Shown here one piece after another: positions 9,116-17,071 of a DNA stretch of 64,000 bases (position 1 is the stretch's first letter; each line of letters opens with the position of its first letter). The notes under the pieces are model-generated. The model was not told the DNA's origin. It did no database searches and saw only the letters and a program-made list of their open reading frames with translations. The stretch is from Desulfobaculum bizertense DSM 18034. GTDB lineage: Bacteria > Desulfobacterota > Desulfovibrionia > Desulfovibrionales > Desulfovibrionaceae. The DNA lies in assembly GCF_900167065.1 (NCBI RefSeq), contig NZ_FUYA01000002.1:166817-230816 (forward strand), given 5' to 3'. Position numbers and translations under genes: made by a program.

Positions 9116-10105
9116 TCAGTGCGTTACCGCAGACATCAGAACATCATAGGCCTCGCCTGCGCGTTTTTTGACCATGCCAGCAGAGTCTGCCAGCATGCCG
9201 CGCATTTTGAGTCGCATATCCGCAGGAACATCAACAACCGTCACGCCTGCTGCGCGTATTTTTTCAATGGCCTCGGCTTCCATGTTGCGGGCCAGTGTGC
9301 GCTGGTAGGGGATGGCTTCTGCAACTGCTGCGTCGATGATTGAGCGCTGCTCGTCTGTCAGGTCGTTGTAGAAATCAAGGGATGCCATAAAGACAAATGG
9401 CGAATAGATGTGACGGGTCAGGGTCAGACACTTCTGTACTTCGTAGAAGCGCTGGGAGTAGATCAGCTCTACAGACGTCTCCTGACCGTCAAGGGTGTGC
9501 TGCTGAAGGGCGGTGAAGAGTTCACCCCAGGCCATGGGCGTTGGGTTTGCTCCCAGAGCTTTCCATGCACAGATCTGGACCGGGTTTTCTGCGACGCGCA
9601 TCTTGATGCCGCCGAGATCAGAAATGGAGCGAACGTCGCGTTTGGAGTTCGTCAGGCAACGGAAACCGTTTTCCATGTATCCCAGCCCCTTGATACCAAT
9701 AGGCTCAAGGTAGCTTAAAAGTTTTTTGCCAGCTTCTCCGTCCAGTACTTCATAGGCCTGCTCATGGTCCTGAAAGAGGAAGAAGAGGTCCCATACAAAG
9801 AATTTGGGAGTAAATGGAGCAAGATTGTTCGCTGTAACAGCGGTAATATCCACGTTGTTCATCTGGAGACCTTCGGTGAGTTCCCGGTCTCCACCAAGCT
9901 GCTGATTGGGGTAGATTTCGACTCGCATGGAGCCGTTTGAGCGAGTTTCAACGATTTCCTTAAATTTAAGGAAGCCTTTGTGAAGCGTTGCAGTTTCGGG
10001 GACACCATGTCCGACCTTGATAACGAGTGTGTCAGAGGCCGAGGCTGTTACGGCGCTAAAGACGAGCCCTATAGCCAAAAGGATGCTCATGAATTTCGAC
10101 TTCAT
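9116..10105 (-). CDS. dctP: TRAP transporter periplasmic binding protein (DctP type)
   Basis: This 329-residue exported protein has a signal peptide (MKSKFMSILLAIGLVFSAVTA, cleaved after SAS). The DctP fold is shown by VIKVGHGVPETATLHKGF, VEIYPNQQLGGDRELTEGLQ near residue 65, and GGIKMRVAENPVQICAWKAL near 170, whose arginine normally binds the substrate carboxylate. The MAWGELFTALQQHTLDGQE segment follows. An ideal GGGAGGGAATA site precedes the start. It captures the substrate for the DctQM permease encoded downstream. The substrate should be an organic anion, and the catabolic genes upstream are the best clue to which. Confidence 0.93.
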   Translation of the reverse strand: MKSKFMSILLAIGLVFSAVTASASDTLVIKVGHGVPETATLHKGFLKFKEIVETRSNGSMRVEIYPNQQLGGDRELTEGLQMNNVDITAVTANNLAPFTPKFFVWDLFFLFQDHEQAYEVLDGEAGKKLLSYLEPIGIKGLGYMENGFRCLTNSKRDVRSISDLGGIKMRVAENPVQICAWKALGANPTPMAWGELFTALQQHTLDGQETSVELIYSQRFYEVQKCLTLTRHIYSPFVFMASLDFYNDLTDEQRSIIDAAVAEAIPYQRTLARNMEAEAIEKIRAAGVTVVDVPADMRLKMRGMLADSAGMVKKRAGEAYDVLMSAVTH

Positions 10106-10177
10106 TATTCCCTCCCAAGAGTGGCTGGTGGCCGCCGTCAGAGCGGCGGCCTGAGTTCGTGAAATGATTTTCTCGAT

Positions 10178-11023
10178 CTAGAATGTCTCCATAAATTCTG
10201 CGTGGTCCATCCAGTCAAATCGCTCGTCATAGACCAGCTTGTAGGTTTTGGCGTCGCCTGCAAGGCCCCAGAGAAGGAACTCTGTACAGCCGGGAGCCGC
10301 AAGAGAGGTGTGGTAGCCCTTTGCAATTCCCATTGCATACTTGTCATCTTCAATCAGATGCACTTCGGCAAACTTCTCTGGCTCCAGTTCATAGGACATG
10401 GCAAACACGTATCCACCCTTGGGGCCTTTCACCTTGAACGAGAAAATTTCATCGAGAGGGTATTCGTTGTCTGCAACGATGTCGTGCTTGTGTCCGGGGA
10501 AGCCGATCCAGCCACCGGGGCGGGATACAGATTCACCAACGATGAGCTTCTGTGTCACGTGGTCGTTGTGCATTCCCTTGGGGCCAAAGATGAAGCGGTA
10601 CTTTCTGCGCCACTTTTCAGCACCGGGAATGCCTTCTTCAACATTGTCCGGTGTGCACAGGTACGGCTCGTTGCCATCGTCACAGTACGCACAGAATGTG
10701 CGTACTTCGACGCCATTTTGGGACACAATGCTGTATTCACAGTGTGGAGGCAAGTAGATTGCCGTGGGTTTTTCGTCAAAGACAGAACCTCGGGTAATGC
10801 CTTTGTAATCATATTCCTGTCCCTTGAATGAGACATGCACATCCATGTCACCTTCCATGATGACAAGAGCCATCTCCTTCCCTTCAAGAGAACCGTTCAT
10901 TCCAGTGCCTCCATCAACAAGGATGCGGCCAAATTCCATGTGCTCTACAGTGGAATTTTCTGGAGTAATAACAGACTCGTATCCCTGGACATCCTTAAAA
11001 CGGTGCAGCGTAGTGTATGTCAT
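10178..11023 (-). CDS. 5-deoxy-glucuronate isomerase-like protein (IolB/KduI family)
   Basis: This 281-residue two-cupin protein belongs to the IolB/KduI family, which isomerises deoxy-uronates in inositol or pectin catabolism. Matching stretches are FGRILVDGGTGMNGSLEGKE near residue 30, TAIYLPPHCEYSIVS near 87 and FPGHKHDIVADNEYPLDEIF near 170, where the histidine and glutamate residues are in the usual positions for the metal site. The only other inositol- or uronate-type enzyme I recognise nearby is a sugar-isomerase-fold protein in the same operon. The exact substrate is therefore uncertain. It lies between the TRAP genes and the 2-hydroxyacid dehydrogenase gene. Confidence 0.82.
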   Translation of the reverse strand: MTYTTLHRFKDVQGYESVITPENSTVEHMEFGRILVDGGTGMNGSLEGKEMALVIMEGDMDVHVSFKGQEYDYKGITRGSVFDEKPTAIYLPPHCEYSIVSQNGVEVRTFCAYCDDGNEPYLCTPDNVEEGIPGAEKWRRKYRFIFGPKGMHNDHVTQKLIVGESVSRPGGWIGFPGHKHDIVADNEYPLDEIFSFKVKGPKGGYVFAMSYELEPEKFAEVHLIEDDKYAMGIAKGYHTSLAAPGCTEFLLWGLAGDAKTYKLVYDERFDWMDHAEFMETF

Positions 11024-11046
11024 TGTCTTTCTCGCTAGAGCTAGGG

Positions 11047-12000
11047 TTAAAATGCGTCGCGGTTGACAAAAAATTCAGGAGTTTCATTGCGCAGAACGGA
11101 ACAGACGCCTGCGGCTGACTGGGTGGCCATTGCTTCAAGTGCTTCGGCTGTGAGCGCAGCGCAGTGCGGAGACAGCACGACCTTTGTGGTATTGATGATC
11201 GGGGTATCTGCCTTGGGCGGCTCGGCTTCAAAGACGTCTGTTGCAGCAGCTCCAAGCTCGCCACCTCTGAGTGCGTTCAGAAGAGCCGCTTCGTCCACAA
11301 TGCCGCCCCGGGCTGTGTTGACCACCATGGCCGTGGGCTTCATCTGGGCGAGAGTCTTCTCGTTGATAAGTCCCTTTGTCTCTGGCGTGAGCGGGACGTG
11401 AATCAGAAGGACGTCAGCAAGAGGGAGCAGGGCGTCAAGTGTCGTCTCTCGCTGTATGCCGAGCTGTGAAAAGAGTGTGTCAGGAGCAAAAGGATCATAG
11501 GCGTGGACATCGCAGCGAAATGGAGCAAGCAGCTCAAGCACGCGCTGGGCAATGCGGCCAATGCCAATAAAGCAGACGGTTTTTCCAGAGAGTTCGCCGA
11601 GCGTGGCTCCCTTGCGGGCGCTGACGTAGTTTCCTGCTCTGATCTGGCTGTCGAGCTGAGGGATTTCTTTCAGCATGGACAGCACAAGGCTGAGGGTGTG
11701 TTCGGCAACGGCATTGAGGTTGGAGAAGGGAGCATTGACGACCTTGATGCCTTTGCTGGAGGCGGTTGGGATGTCAATGTTATCAACACCAATGCCATGC
11801 TTGGCGATGCATTTCAGCTTGGGGGCGCTTTCAATGATATCTGCCGTGATTTTTGCCGAGCGGATCAGGACGGCGTCGCAGTCGGCAATAGCCTTCTGAA
11901 TGCTGTCATGGTCAGCTGCCGGAGCCTGAACAACGTCTGCAACGTCTTTGAGGAGTTTGACGCCATTTGGGTGGATGGGTTCAGTCAGAAGGACTTTCAT
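11047..12000 (-). CDS. D-isomer-specific 2-hydroxyacid dehydrogenase (SerA/SlcC-like)
   Basis: This 317-residue NAD(P)-dependent dehydrogenase belongs to the D-3-phosphoglycerate dehydrogenase group. The dinucleotide loop is VCFIGIGRIAQRV (near residue 145). The catalytic triad lies in NTARGG (Arg), DVFEAEPP (Glu) and LSPHCAALT (His). It should oxidise a 2-hydroxyacid or reduce the 2-keto acid. I chose the ATG at 12000 because it overlaps the stop of the aldolase gene (ATGA); an in-frame start 21 bases further upstream would lie inside the aldolase gene. SlcC, the (S)-sulfolactate dehydrogenase of sulfonate degradation, is a member of this family, so a sulfonated substrate is possible but not shown. 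Confidence 0.87.
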   Translation of the reverse strand: MKVLLTEPIHPNGVKLLKDVADVVQAPAADHDSIQKAIADCDAVLIRSAKITADIIESAPKLKCIAKHGIGVDNIDIPTASSKGIKVVNAPFSNLNAVAEHTLSLVLSMLKEIPQLDSQIRAGNYVSARKGATLGELSGKTVCFIGIGRIAQRVLELLAPFRCDVHAYDPFAPDTLFSQLGIQRETTLDALLPLADVLLIHVPLTPETKGLINEKTLAQMKPTAMVVNTARGGIVDEAALLNALRGGELGAAATDVFEAEPPKADTPIINTTKVVLSPHCAALTAEALEAMATQSAAGVCSVLRNETPEFFVNRDAF

Positions 12001-12785
12001 GACAGGGCCTCCTCTGAGCACTGTTCAGCAGCAGTGGCGAGAGCCTTTTTTGCAGCGGAAGCCATGAATCCCTGATCACCGCCGAGCAGGAAATAGCGAA
12101 TGCCAAGATTGTAGTAATAGTCCACCTTGCCAGGAGCGCAGATGATGCCTGCGGCTTTTCCTGCGGCGTGGATTTTTTTGATGGCGGTCTCAATGCAGTT
12201 TTTGACAGTGGGGTGCTGGGTCTGCCCAATCAGCCCAAAGGACTGGGACATGTCCATGGGACCGATGAACACGGTGTCGAGCTTCTCAATTTTGAGAATT
12301 TCATCCAGATTCTCGGCACCTGTTTTGGTTTCGCAGTGTGCGACGGTCAGGACGTTTGTGTTCGCCAGTTTTGGATATTCCACGGCGGGAATGGTGCCGT
12401 AGCCAGCGGCGCGGGTTGTTGGAGAAAATCCGCGCTGTCCTTCGGGGGCGTACAGGCTTGCTGCGATGAGTTCCCGGGCCTGCTCTGAGGTGTCGATGTT
12501 CGGAACCTGAACACCGTATGCTCCAGAGTCGAGCGCATTGAGGATGCCGCTTCGGGCGAGGCTTGGCGTACGGATGATGGGTGCCATGCCATGCAGGGTT
12601 GCGGCCCGGATGATTTCGACAAGGTTCTGTCGAGTGAACGCTGCGTGTTCCGTATCAACAACGCAGAAGTCGTACCCCGCAATGCCGAGCAGTTCGACTG
12701 CCGCGGGGTCAGCAAACTTTACAAAAGCACCGAAGACAGGCTGCCCTGCGTGGAGTTTTTGCTTTACTGAATTTGTGCCGATCAT
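11997..12785 (-). CDS. HpcH/HpaI-family class II aldolase
   Basis: This 262-residue metal-dependent aldolase resembles 2-keto-3-deoxy acid aldolases such as HpcH, GarL and RhmA. Motifs include FGAFVKFADPAAVELLGIAG near residue 18, YDFCVVDTEHAAFT near 38, GAYGVQVPNID near 90 and DTVFIGPMDMSQSFG near 168. It would cleave a keto-acid intermediate to pyruvate and an aldehyde. The ATG at 12785 has AAAGGA six bases upstream and is preferred over an upstream TTG. Its stop overlaps the dehydrogenase start. The dehydrogenase and aldolase together suggest oxidation of a sugar acid followed by retro-aldol cleavage. Confidence 0.88.
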   Translation of the reverse strand: MIGTNSVKQKLHAGQPVFGAFVKFADPAAVELLGIAGYDFCVVDTEHAAFTRQNLVEIIRAATLHGMAPIIRTPSLARSGILNALDSGAYGVQVPNIDTSEQARELIAASLYAPEGQRGFSPTTRAAGYGTIPAVEYPKLANTNVLTVAHCETKTGAENLDEILKIEKLDTVFIGPMDMSQSFGLIGQTQHPTVKNCIETAIKKIHAAGKAAGIICAPGKVDYYYNLGIRYFLLGGDQGFMASAAKKALATAAEQCSEEALS

Positions 12786-12847
12786 TGTACGTTCCTTTTT
12801 CAAGTCATTGACCTCAGCAGAGTGCTTCTGCTGTTTTTGTCAGAAAT

Positions 12848-13255
12848 TTAACTGCTGGCGGCGTGGCGTATGCGCTGCATGAGCTGGGAAAGTCCCTGTG
12901 CCCGATCGCTGTTCATGAAATCTCCGATGTCCATAGCCTCATGCAGAGTGAATGCTGCATTCTCCAGTTCTGTGCAGTCAGCACCATGGAAGACCGATTG
13001 AATCAGGCTCAGGATGCCGCGCATGATGATGGAATCGCTGTCGAGTCTGAGCGACAGGGTTTTGCCATCGTGGGACATGTTCATCCAGATGCCTGTTTTG
13101 CATTCTGGAACGCGAAGCGCCTTGGCCCGTTCGGATTCATCCATCTGGGGCTGGGTAATGCCGCGCTCAATGATGTACTCATAGCGGTCAGAAGCATTGG
13201 GAAATGCGTTGAGCGTCTTGAGAATTTGTTCCTGTCGCTGTTCGATACTCATCAT
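12848..13255 (-). CDS. sufE: SufE-like sulfur acceptor protein
   Basis: This 135-residue SufE-family protein accepts persulfide sulfur from a SufS cysteine desulfurase. The conserved cysteine lies in RVPECKTGIWM (Cys52), and the downstream stretch MRGILSLIQSVFHG matches the family. The gene overlaps the end of the sufS gene by four bases, so the two are made together. No sufB, sufC or sufD scaffold genes are nearby. This SufS-SufE pair therefore sits alone in a catabolic operon, which is unusual for Fe-S assembly and suggests a dedicated role in sulfur removal or cofactor sulfuration. Confidence 0.88.
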   Translation of the reverse strand: MMSIEQRQEQILKTLNAFPNASDRYEYIIERGITQPQMDESERAKALRVPECKTGIWMNMSHDGKTLSLRLDSDSIIMRGILSLIQSVFHGADCTELENAAFTLHEAMDIGDFMNSDRAQGLSQLMQRIRHAASS

Positions 13256-14490
13256 GCTGCTCCTGAGTGCTGTGGTTTCAGCAGGGCGCAGCTTTTTTTG
13301 AGTGCTGTGCTCAGCGCAAAAATGTCTTCGGGATTTGTGTAAATGCCAAAGGATGCCCGAACTGTTCCCTCTGTCCCAAGCAGGTGCACAAGAGGTTCTG
13401 CGCAGTGGTGGCCTGAGCGGACGGCAACGCCGTAGCGGTCCAGCATGACTTCAAGGTCAAAGTGGTGAATGCCCGCAATGTTGAAGGATAAAAGGCCACT
13501 TCGTATGTGCGGGGCGCCATAGATGGTGAGGTCGGGAATGGCAGAGAGTTCCTGTGTTGCAAGATCAAGAATTTCCTGTTCCTGCTTCAGGATGGCTTCC
13601 CAGCCTGTGGAGGTCAGAAAGTCCAGTGCAGACCGGAGGGCAATGGCTGCCGGGTAGTCTGGAGTCCCTGCCTCAAATTTGTAGGGGACGGTGTTGTAGC
13701 GTGTGTGCTCAAAGCTCACTTGCTCGATCATTTCGCCGCCAAACTGGTAGGGCGGAAGCTTGTCCAGAATGTCCATGCGTCCATACAGCACGCCAATGCC
13801 ATTGGGTCCGTAGACCTTGTGTCCAGAGAAGCAGTAGAAATCGACGTCGAGATCCTGCACGTCCACGGGAAGATGCGCGACGGCTTGTGCGCCATCCACA
13901 ACAAAAAGTGCAGAGCTGCTGCTTCTGACGAGTTTCCCTATTTCTTTGATGGGAAGGACTGTTCCTAAAACATTGGATACGTGTGCAACAGAAACAACAG
14001 CAACGTCACTGTCCAAAAGCGCTTCAAGCTCCACAAGGTCAAGATCACCATCAGAAGTGAGAGGAATGATTTTGAGAATGGCGCCAGTGCGCGTGCAGAG
14101 TTCCTGCCACGGGACAAGGTTTGAATGGTGCTCAAGGGCAGAGACAAGAATGGTCTGGCCTGCACGAATGCTGGAGGTAAGGGACTGTGCCACAAGGTTC
14201 AGCGACTCAGTGGCACCTTTGGTAAAGATGATGTTTTGTGGCGCCGGGGCGTTGAGAAATGCGGCGACAGTCCCTCTGGCACATTCAAGGGCATCCGTAC
14301 ACTCTCGGGCAAAGCGGTGTGCGCTGCGATGTACATTCCCATTAGAGGAGCTGTACACCTGCAACAAAGCGTCGAGCACACACTGCGGCTTTTGACTTGT
14401 TGCGGCACTGTCCAGATAGACGGCCGCGTCTGTTCGCTTCGCAAAGATTGGAAATTGTGCCCGAATTGTGTTGACGAAATCCCTTGTCAT
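13252..14490 (-). CDS. sufS: Group II cysteine desulfurase (SufS type)
   Basis: This 412-residue PLP enzyme releases sulfur (or selenium, or sulfinate sulfur) from cysteine-type substrates as enzyme-bound persulfide. Seen in order are YLDSAATSQKP near residue 25, TKGATESLNLVA, LEHHSNLVPW, DGAQAVAHLPVD, the PLP lysine in CFSGHKVYGPNGIGVLYG near 229, and the catalytic cysteine in RSGHHCAEPL near 367. Length fits SufS/CsdA. It overlaps sufE and follows a small unknown gene by nine bases. Its position between sugar-type enzymes raises the possibility that it serves the degradative pathway rather than general Fe-S cluster assembly. Confidence 0.93.
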   Translation of the reverse strand: MTRDFVNTIRAQFPIFAKRTDAAVYLDSAATSQKPQCVLDALLQVYSSSNGNVHRSAHRFARECTDALECARGTVAAFLNAPAPQNIIFTKGATESLNLVAQSLTSSIRAGQTILVSALEHHSNLVPWQELCTRTGAILKIIPLTSDGDLDLVELEALLDSDVAVVSVAHVSNVLGTVLPIKEIGKLVRSSSSALFVVDGAQAVAHLPVDVQDLDVDFYCFSGHKVYGPNGIGVLYGRMDILDKLPPYQFGGEMIEQVSFEHTRYNTVPYKFEAGTPDYPAAIALRSALDFLTSTGWEAILKQEQEILDLATQELSAIPDLTIYGAPHIRSGLLSFNIAGIHHFDLEVMLDRYGVAVRSGHHCAEPLVHLLGTEGTVRASFGIYTNPEDIFALSTALKKSCALLKPQHSGAA

Positions 14491-14499
14491 GCCTGTTAC

Positions 14500-14913
14500 C
14501 TACGGTTTTTGAATGGCTGTAGCGTTGTCAAAAATAACATCGGCAAGTTCTGTGACTGTCTTGGCCTTGGCGAGAAGACGTGGAGAGGTCTCCACGCCAA
14601 GGTCCTTGAGCAGTCGAATCTGAAGAAGAATCCGTTTGGAGTCTGCGGCGGTGCTGTTCTGGCAGTCTGGAGTATCTGGCTGGCGGGCACTGGTACCGGC
14701 ATCAAGGCTTGCCTTGTGGATACTGGCCTGTGCGAGTTCGCGCAGATCCTCCGACTGAGTGTCTCCAGAATTCAGCAGGAACCGGGCAAAGATGTAGCGT
14801 CGAACAAAGGCTTGAAACGCTTCCCGCTCCAGCTGGAGAGGGGCTTTGCCAACAGAATCCAGACAGAGCTGGGTTTGCCGATTGGCTTCCGCAACTCGTT
14901 CTTCAGCTGTCAT
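14500..14913 (-). CDS. Small conserved-operon protein of unknown function
   Basis: This 137-residue soluble protein has no family I recognise. It starts MTAEERVAEANRQTQLCLDS and is largely helical in character. The C-terminal half, with LLKDLGVETSPRLL followed by KTVTELADVI, faintly resembles the last helices of acyl-carrier-type proteins, but the DSL phosphopantetheine site is absent, so I do not call it one. A GGGAGGATTGCC stretch precedes the ATG. It lies 13 bases after the sugar-isomerase-fold gene and nine bases before sufS, so it is co-transcribed and probably pathway-specific. Confidence 0.6.
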   Translation of the reverse strand: MTAEERVAEANRQTQLCLDSVGKAPLQLEREAFQAFVRRYIFARFLLNSGDTQSEDLRELAQASIHKASLDAGTSARQPDTPDCQNSTAADSKRILLQIRLLKDLGVETSPRLLAKAKTVTELADVIFDNATAIQKP

Positions 14914-14926
14914 GGCAATCCTCCCG

Positions 14927-16405
14927 CTAGGATTCCATAACTTCGATATCGAGCATTTCCATCAGATCCTTGATCTCTTCGGTGTAGTCGCCAAAGACCC
15001 AGGTGTAATGGTGCCCGACATAGCCCTGCTTCTTAAAGAAGTCCTTCACGTTTTTGACCTGGAAGAAGAAACCGGTGGAGCAGCCAACGGTGTCCAGACC
15101 TGCGCCAGCGATGAGCTTGGACTTGACCAGGTGAACTTTCTTGGCCAGCGGGTCAAAGCGGATCATGGTCAGGGTTTCGTTGCGGTCGCGGTTGTAGTCG
15201 TAGCGGATGGTGGTGCCGAATCCGCTGTGCGTGAAGTTGCGAATTTCGTAGGGGTCCTGCTTGTCCAGACCATGCATGTTTCTGGTGGGGACTGCGTGGA
15301 ACATCATGACAATGTTGTCCATGTCGAGAATGTCGTCGACAATGCGCAGAGCCTTGGGGTTGGACTGGGAGGATTTGACAGATTTTTCAAAGGTGTCTTT
15401 GGCGAAGGGGTGAACGTTGCCCATGTGCGGAGCCTTGTTGGTCAGGCTGGTCAGCAGGGAAATGCAAAGCATGGCGTTCATGTCCACTGCACAGGAAGAA
15501 GGGATGCCGTCTTCTTTGAGCAGGGAGTGCGTCAGACAGAAGAGGAATTTGTTGTTGTTCAGGTAGCGGGTTGCACAGACTTCCGGGCAGGGAATGGTGA
15601 ACGCGTTACAGTCATGCTTTTCGAGAAGCTTTTTGACGGTGAGGTAGAAGCGAACATCCTTGGGCGTGTATTTTTCACAGTCCATATGGATGGCGTCTGC
15701 ACCTTCGGCAAGCTCTTTGGCAATGCGTTCGGATTCGGGAGTCAGCTCTTCCTCGAATTCCTCGAAAGACTCCAGAACGTCTTCAAGGTTGGCGTAGCGA
15801 GTGCGCATGCCGAGGCGGTTCTTGATTTCTTCAAGGTGGGTCAGATTACTGGTTTCACTGTCAGCAATGGCCTGATTTTTGTTCACCAGAAGCACATGGG
15901 TGCTGGCGATTGCCTTTCTGACCTGAAGAAGCTTGAGGGTGTATTCGAGGTCACTGCGGTCGATAAAAGGATAGGCTTCCTGACCCATTGCGCGGAGGTA
16001 TGCAGAGCCGTCTGGGCCAGCCATCATGCCGATGATGCCGACAGGCTTTTTGGTTCTGCGGGCAACTTCCTTGGCAAAGAGCTGCTGGAAGAAACCATCA
16101 AAGAGGTAGAAGTCAACATTGGAATCCTGAGCAATGATTTCTTCAATCGGGGCGTCGGGAATGATGAAATCATCATAGAACTCTGCATAAACAGGCTCCA
16201 GAACGTTCACACAGTCAGGCAGGTTTGTCTTCATGTCTGTACAGAAGCTTTCATACTTGCTTGCTGCGGAGTGCTCATCAAATTCGCGGGTCAGCATGTC
16301 TGGACCACCAAGGCGGCAGGGGCCTTCGTATGCGTGACGGTGAATAAGCTGCGAGAAAACAGGTTTTACATTGAGTTTGACGTCGGTGATTTTCTTGATG
16401 CCCAT
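14927..16405 (-). CDS. L-fucose/L-arabinose isomerase-fold protein
   Basis: This 492-residue protein shares the FucI/AraA-type fold pattern: PVGIIGMMAGPDGSAYLRAM near residue 120, CNAFTIPCPEVCATRYLNNN near 270, and DGIPSSCAVDMNAMLCISLL near 300, followed by NKAPHMGNVHPF. In classical isomerases the C-E-x-D stretch provides acidic metal ligands; here it reads SCAVD, so one usual glutamate is missing and the reaction may differ. It is the first gene of the ten-gene minus-strand cluster and has a GGAGAAACCACA site upstream. It likely acts on the imported sugar-like substrate or an intermediate. The specific reaction is unknown. Confidence 0.72.
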   Translation of the reverse strand: MGIKKITDVKLNVKPVFSQLIHRHAYEGPCRLGGPDMLTREFDEHSAASKYESFCTDMKTNLPDCVNVLEPVYAEFYDDFIIPDAPIEEIIAQDSNVDFYLFDGFFQQLFAKEVARRTKKPVGIIGMMAGPDGSAYLRAMGQEAYPFIDRSDLEYTLKLLQVRKAIASTHVLLVNKNQAIADSETSNLTHLEEIKNRLGMRTRYANLEDVLESFEEFEEELTPESERIAKELAEGADAIHMDCEKYTPKDVRFYLTVKKLLEKHDCNAFTIPCPEVCATRYLNNNKFLFCLTHSLLKEDGIPSSCAVDMNAMLCISLLTSLTNKAPHMGNVHPFAKDTFEKSVKSSQSNPKALRIVDDILDMDNIVMMFHAVPTRNMHGLDKQDPYEIRNFTHSGFGTTIRYDYNRDRNETLTMIRFDPLAKKVHLVKSKLIAGAGLDTVGCSTGFFFQVKNVKDFFKKQGYVGHHYTWVFGDYTEEIKDLMEMLDIEVMES

Positions 16406-17071
16406 TGTGGTTTCTCCGTACCTAAAAGTCCTTGCGTGTCATTAACGCATGTTTATTGGTCATTCTGAATGTTCAGATGAATTCCTTTGCGCTGAATCCG
16501 GCGCGTCCCAATGTGCAGATAGAGACATTCGCCGCTGGTTAGTGGTTGAGAGGTGTGCATGAGCGCACGGGATACATGCGTTTCATCCTGATTTCACTGT
16601 GGCATCAGTGAAATATTGGAATTGACGCTACCACCCCGTGTTTTTTGTTGCAACAAAAATATGGTATCGTGACCATTCTTTTAAAAATACGCCACCAGGT
16701 AAAGGAAATTACTGAGGTGACTGTTCTAGAGTTGATAGGATAAATATCTATTTGTGACAACACTTTAAAAACTTACTCAAGGTTTGGACAATACGTTTTA
16801 AAAGGATTGATTAGGGGGCAAATTGTGATACATCGAAGAGGACAGAGTGGGCACGATGCCAAAAAATACAGGATATGCAAAATTCCCTGTAATCCTTGGT
16901 ACATGGAGATTTTCACCGAATTGAGGCACGAGAATTTCCAACAAAAAGAACCGTTCAGAAGTGGATATTACACTTTGTATTTATTGAATTTTTCCATGCC
17001 CACCCAAGTCTTGTCTTTGTGGACGAATTTCTTTGAGCAATTCCTCGTGCAGTTGACCAATGGAGATGACA
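16406..17071. promoter_or_regulatory. Divergent promoter region of the catabolic cluster and larA
   Basis: This 666-base region lies between the first gene of the catabolic cluster and larA. It contains two dyads: ATTTCACTG-N6-CAGTGAAAT at about 16592-16615, and TTTTTGTTGCAACAAAAA at 16642-16659. The part nearer larA is AT-rich and probably carries the larA promoter. A 104-codon open frame at 16807-17121 has no recognisable domain and overlaps larA out of frame, so I treat it as chance. Confidence 0.55.
16642..16659. promoter_or_regulatory. Perfect 18-bp palindrome, candidate LacI-family operator
   Basis: TTTTTGTTGCAACAAAAA is a perfect inverted repeat with a central TTGCAA, the size and symmetry expected for a LacI/GalR operator. 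It lies about 240 bases before the first gene of the catabolic cluster and about 410 before larA. Binding by the regulator encoded at 5972-7003 is inferred from proximity only. Confidence 0.45.

Noticed and set aside
14846-16468. 540-codon open frame on the plus strand
   Set aside because: It is antisense to the sugar-isomerase-fold gene and has no recognisable content.
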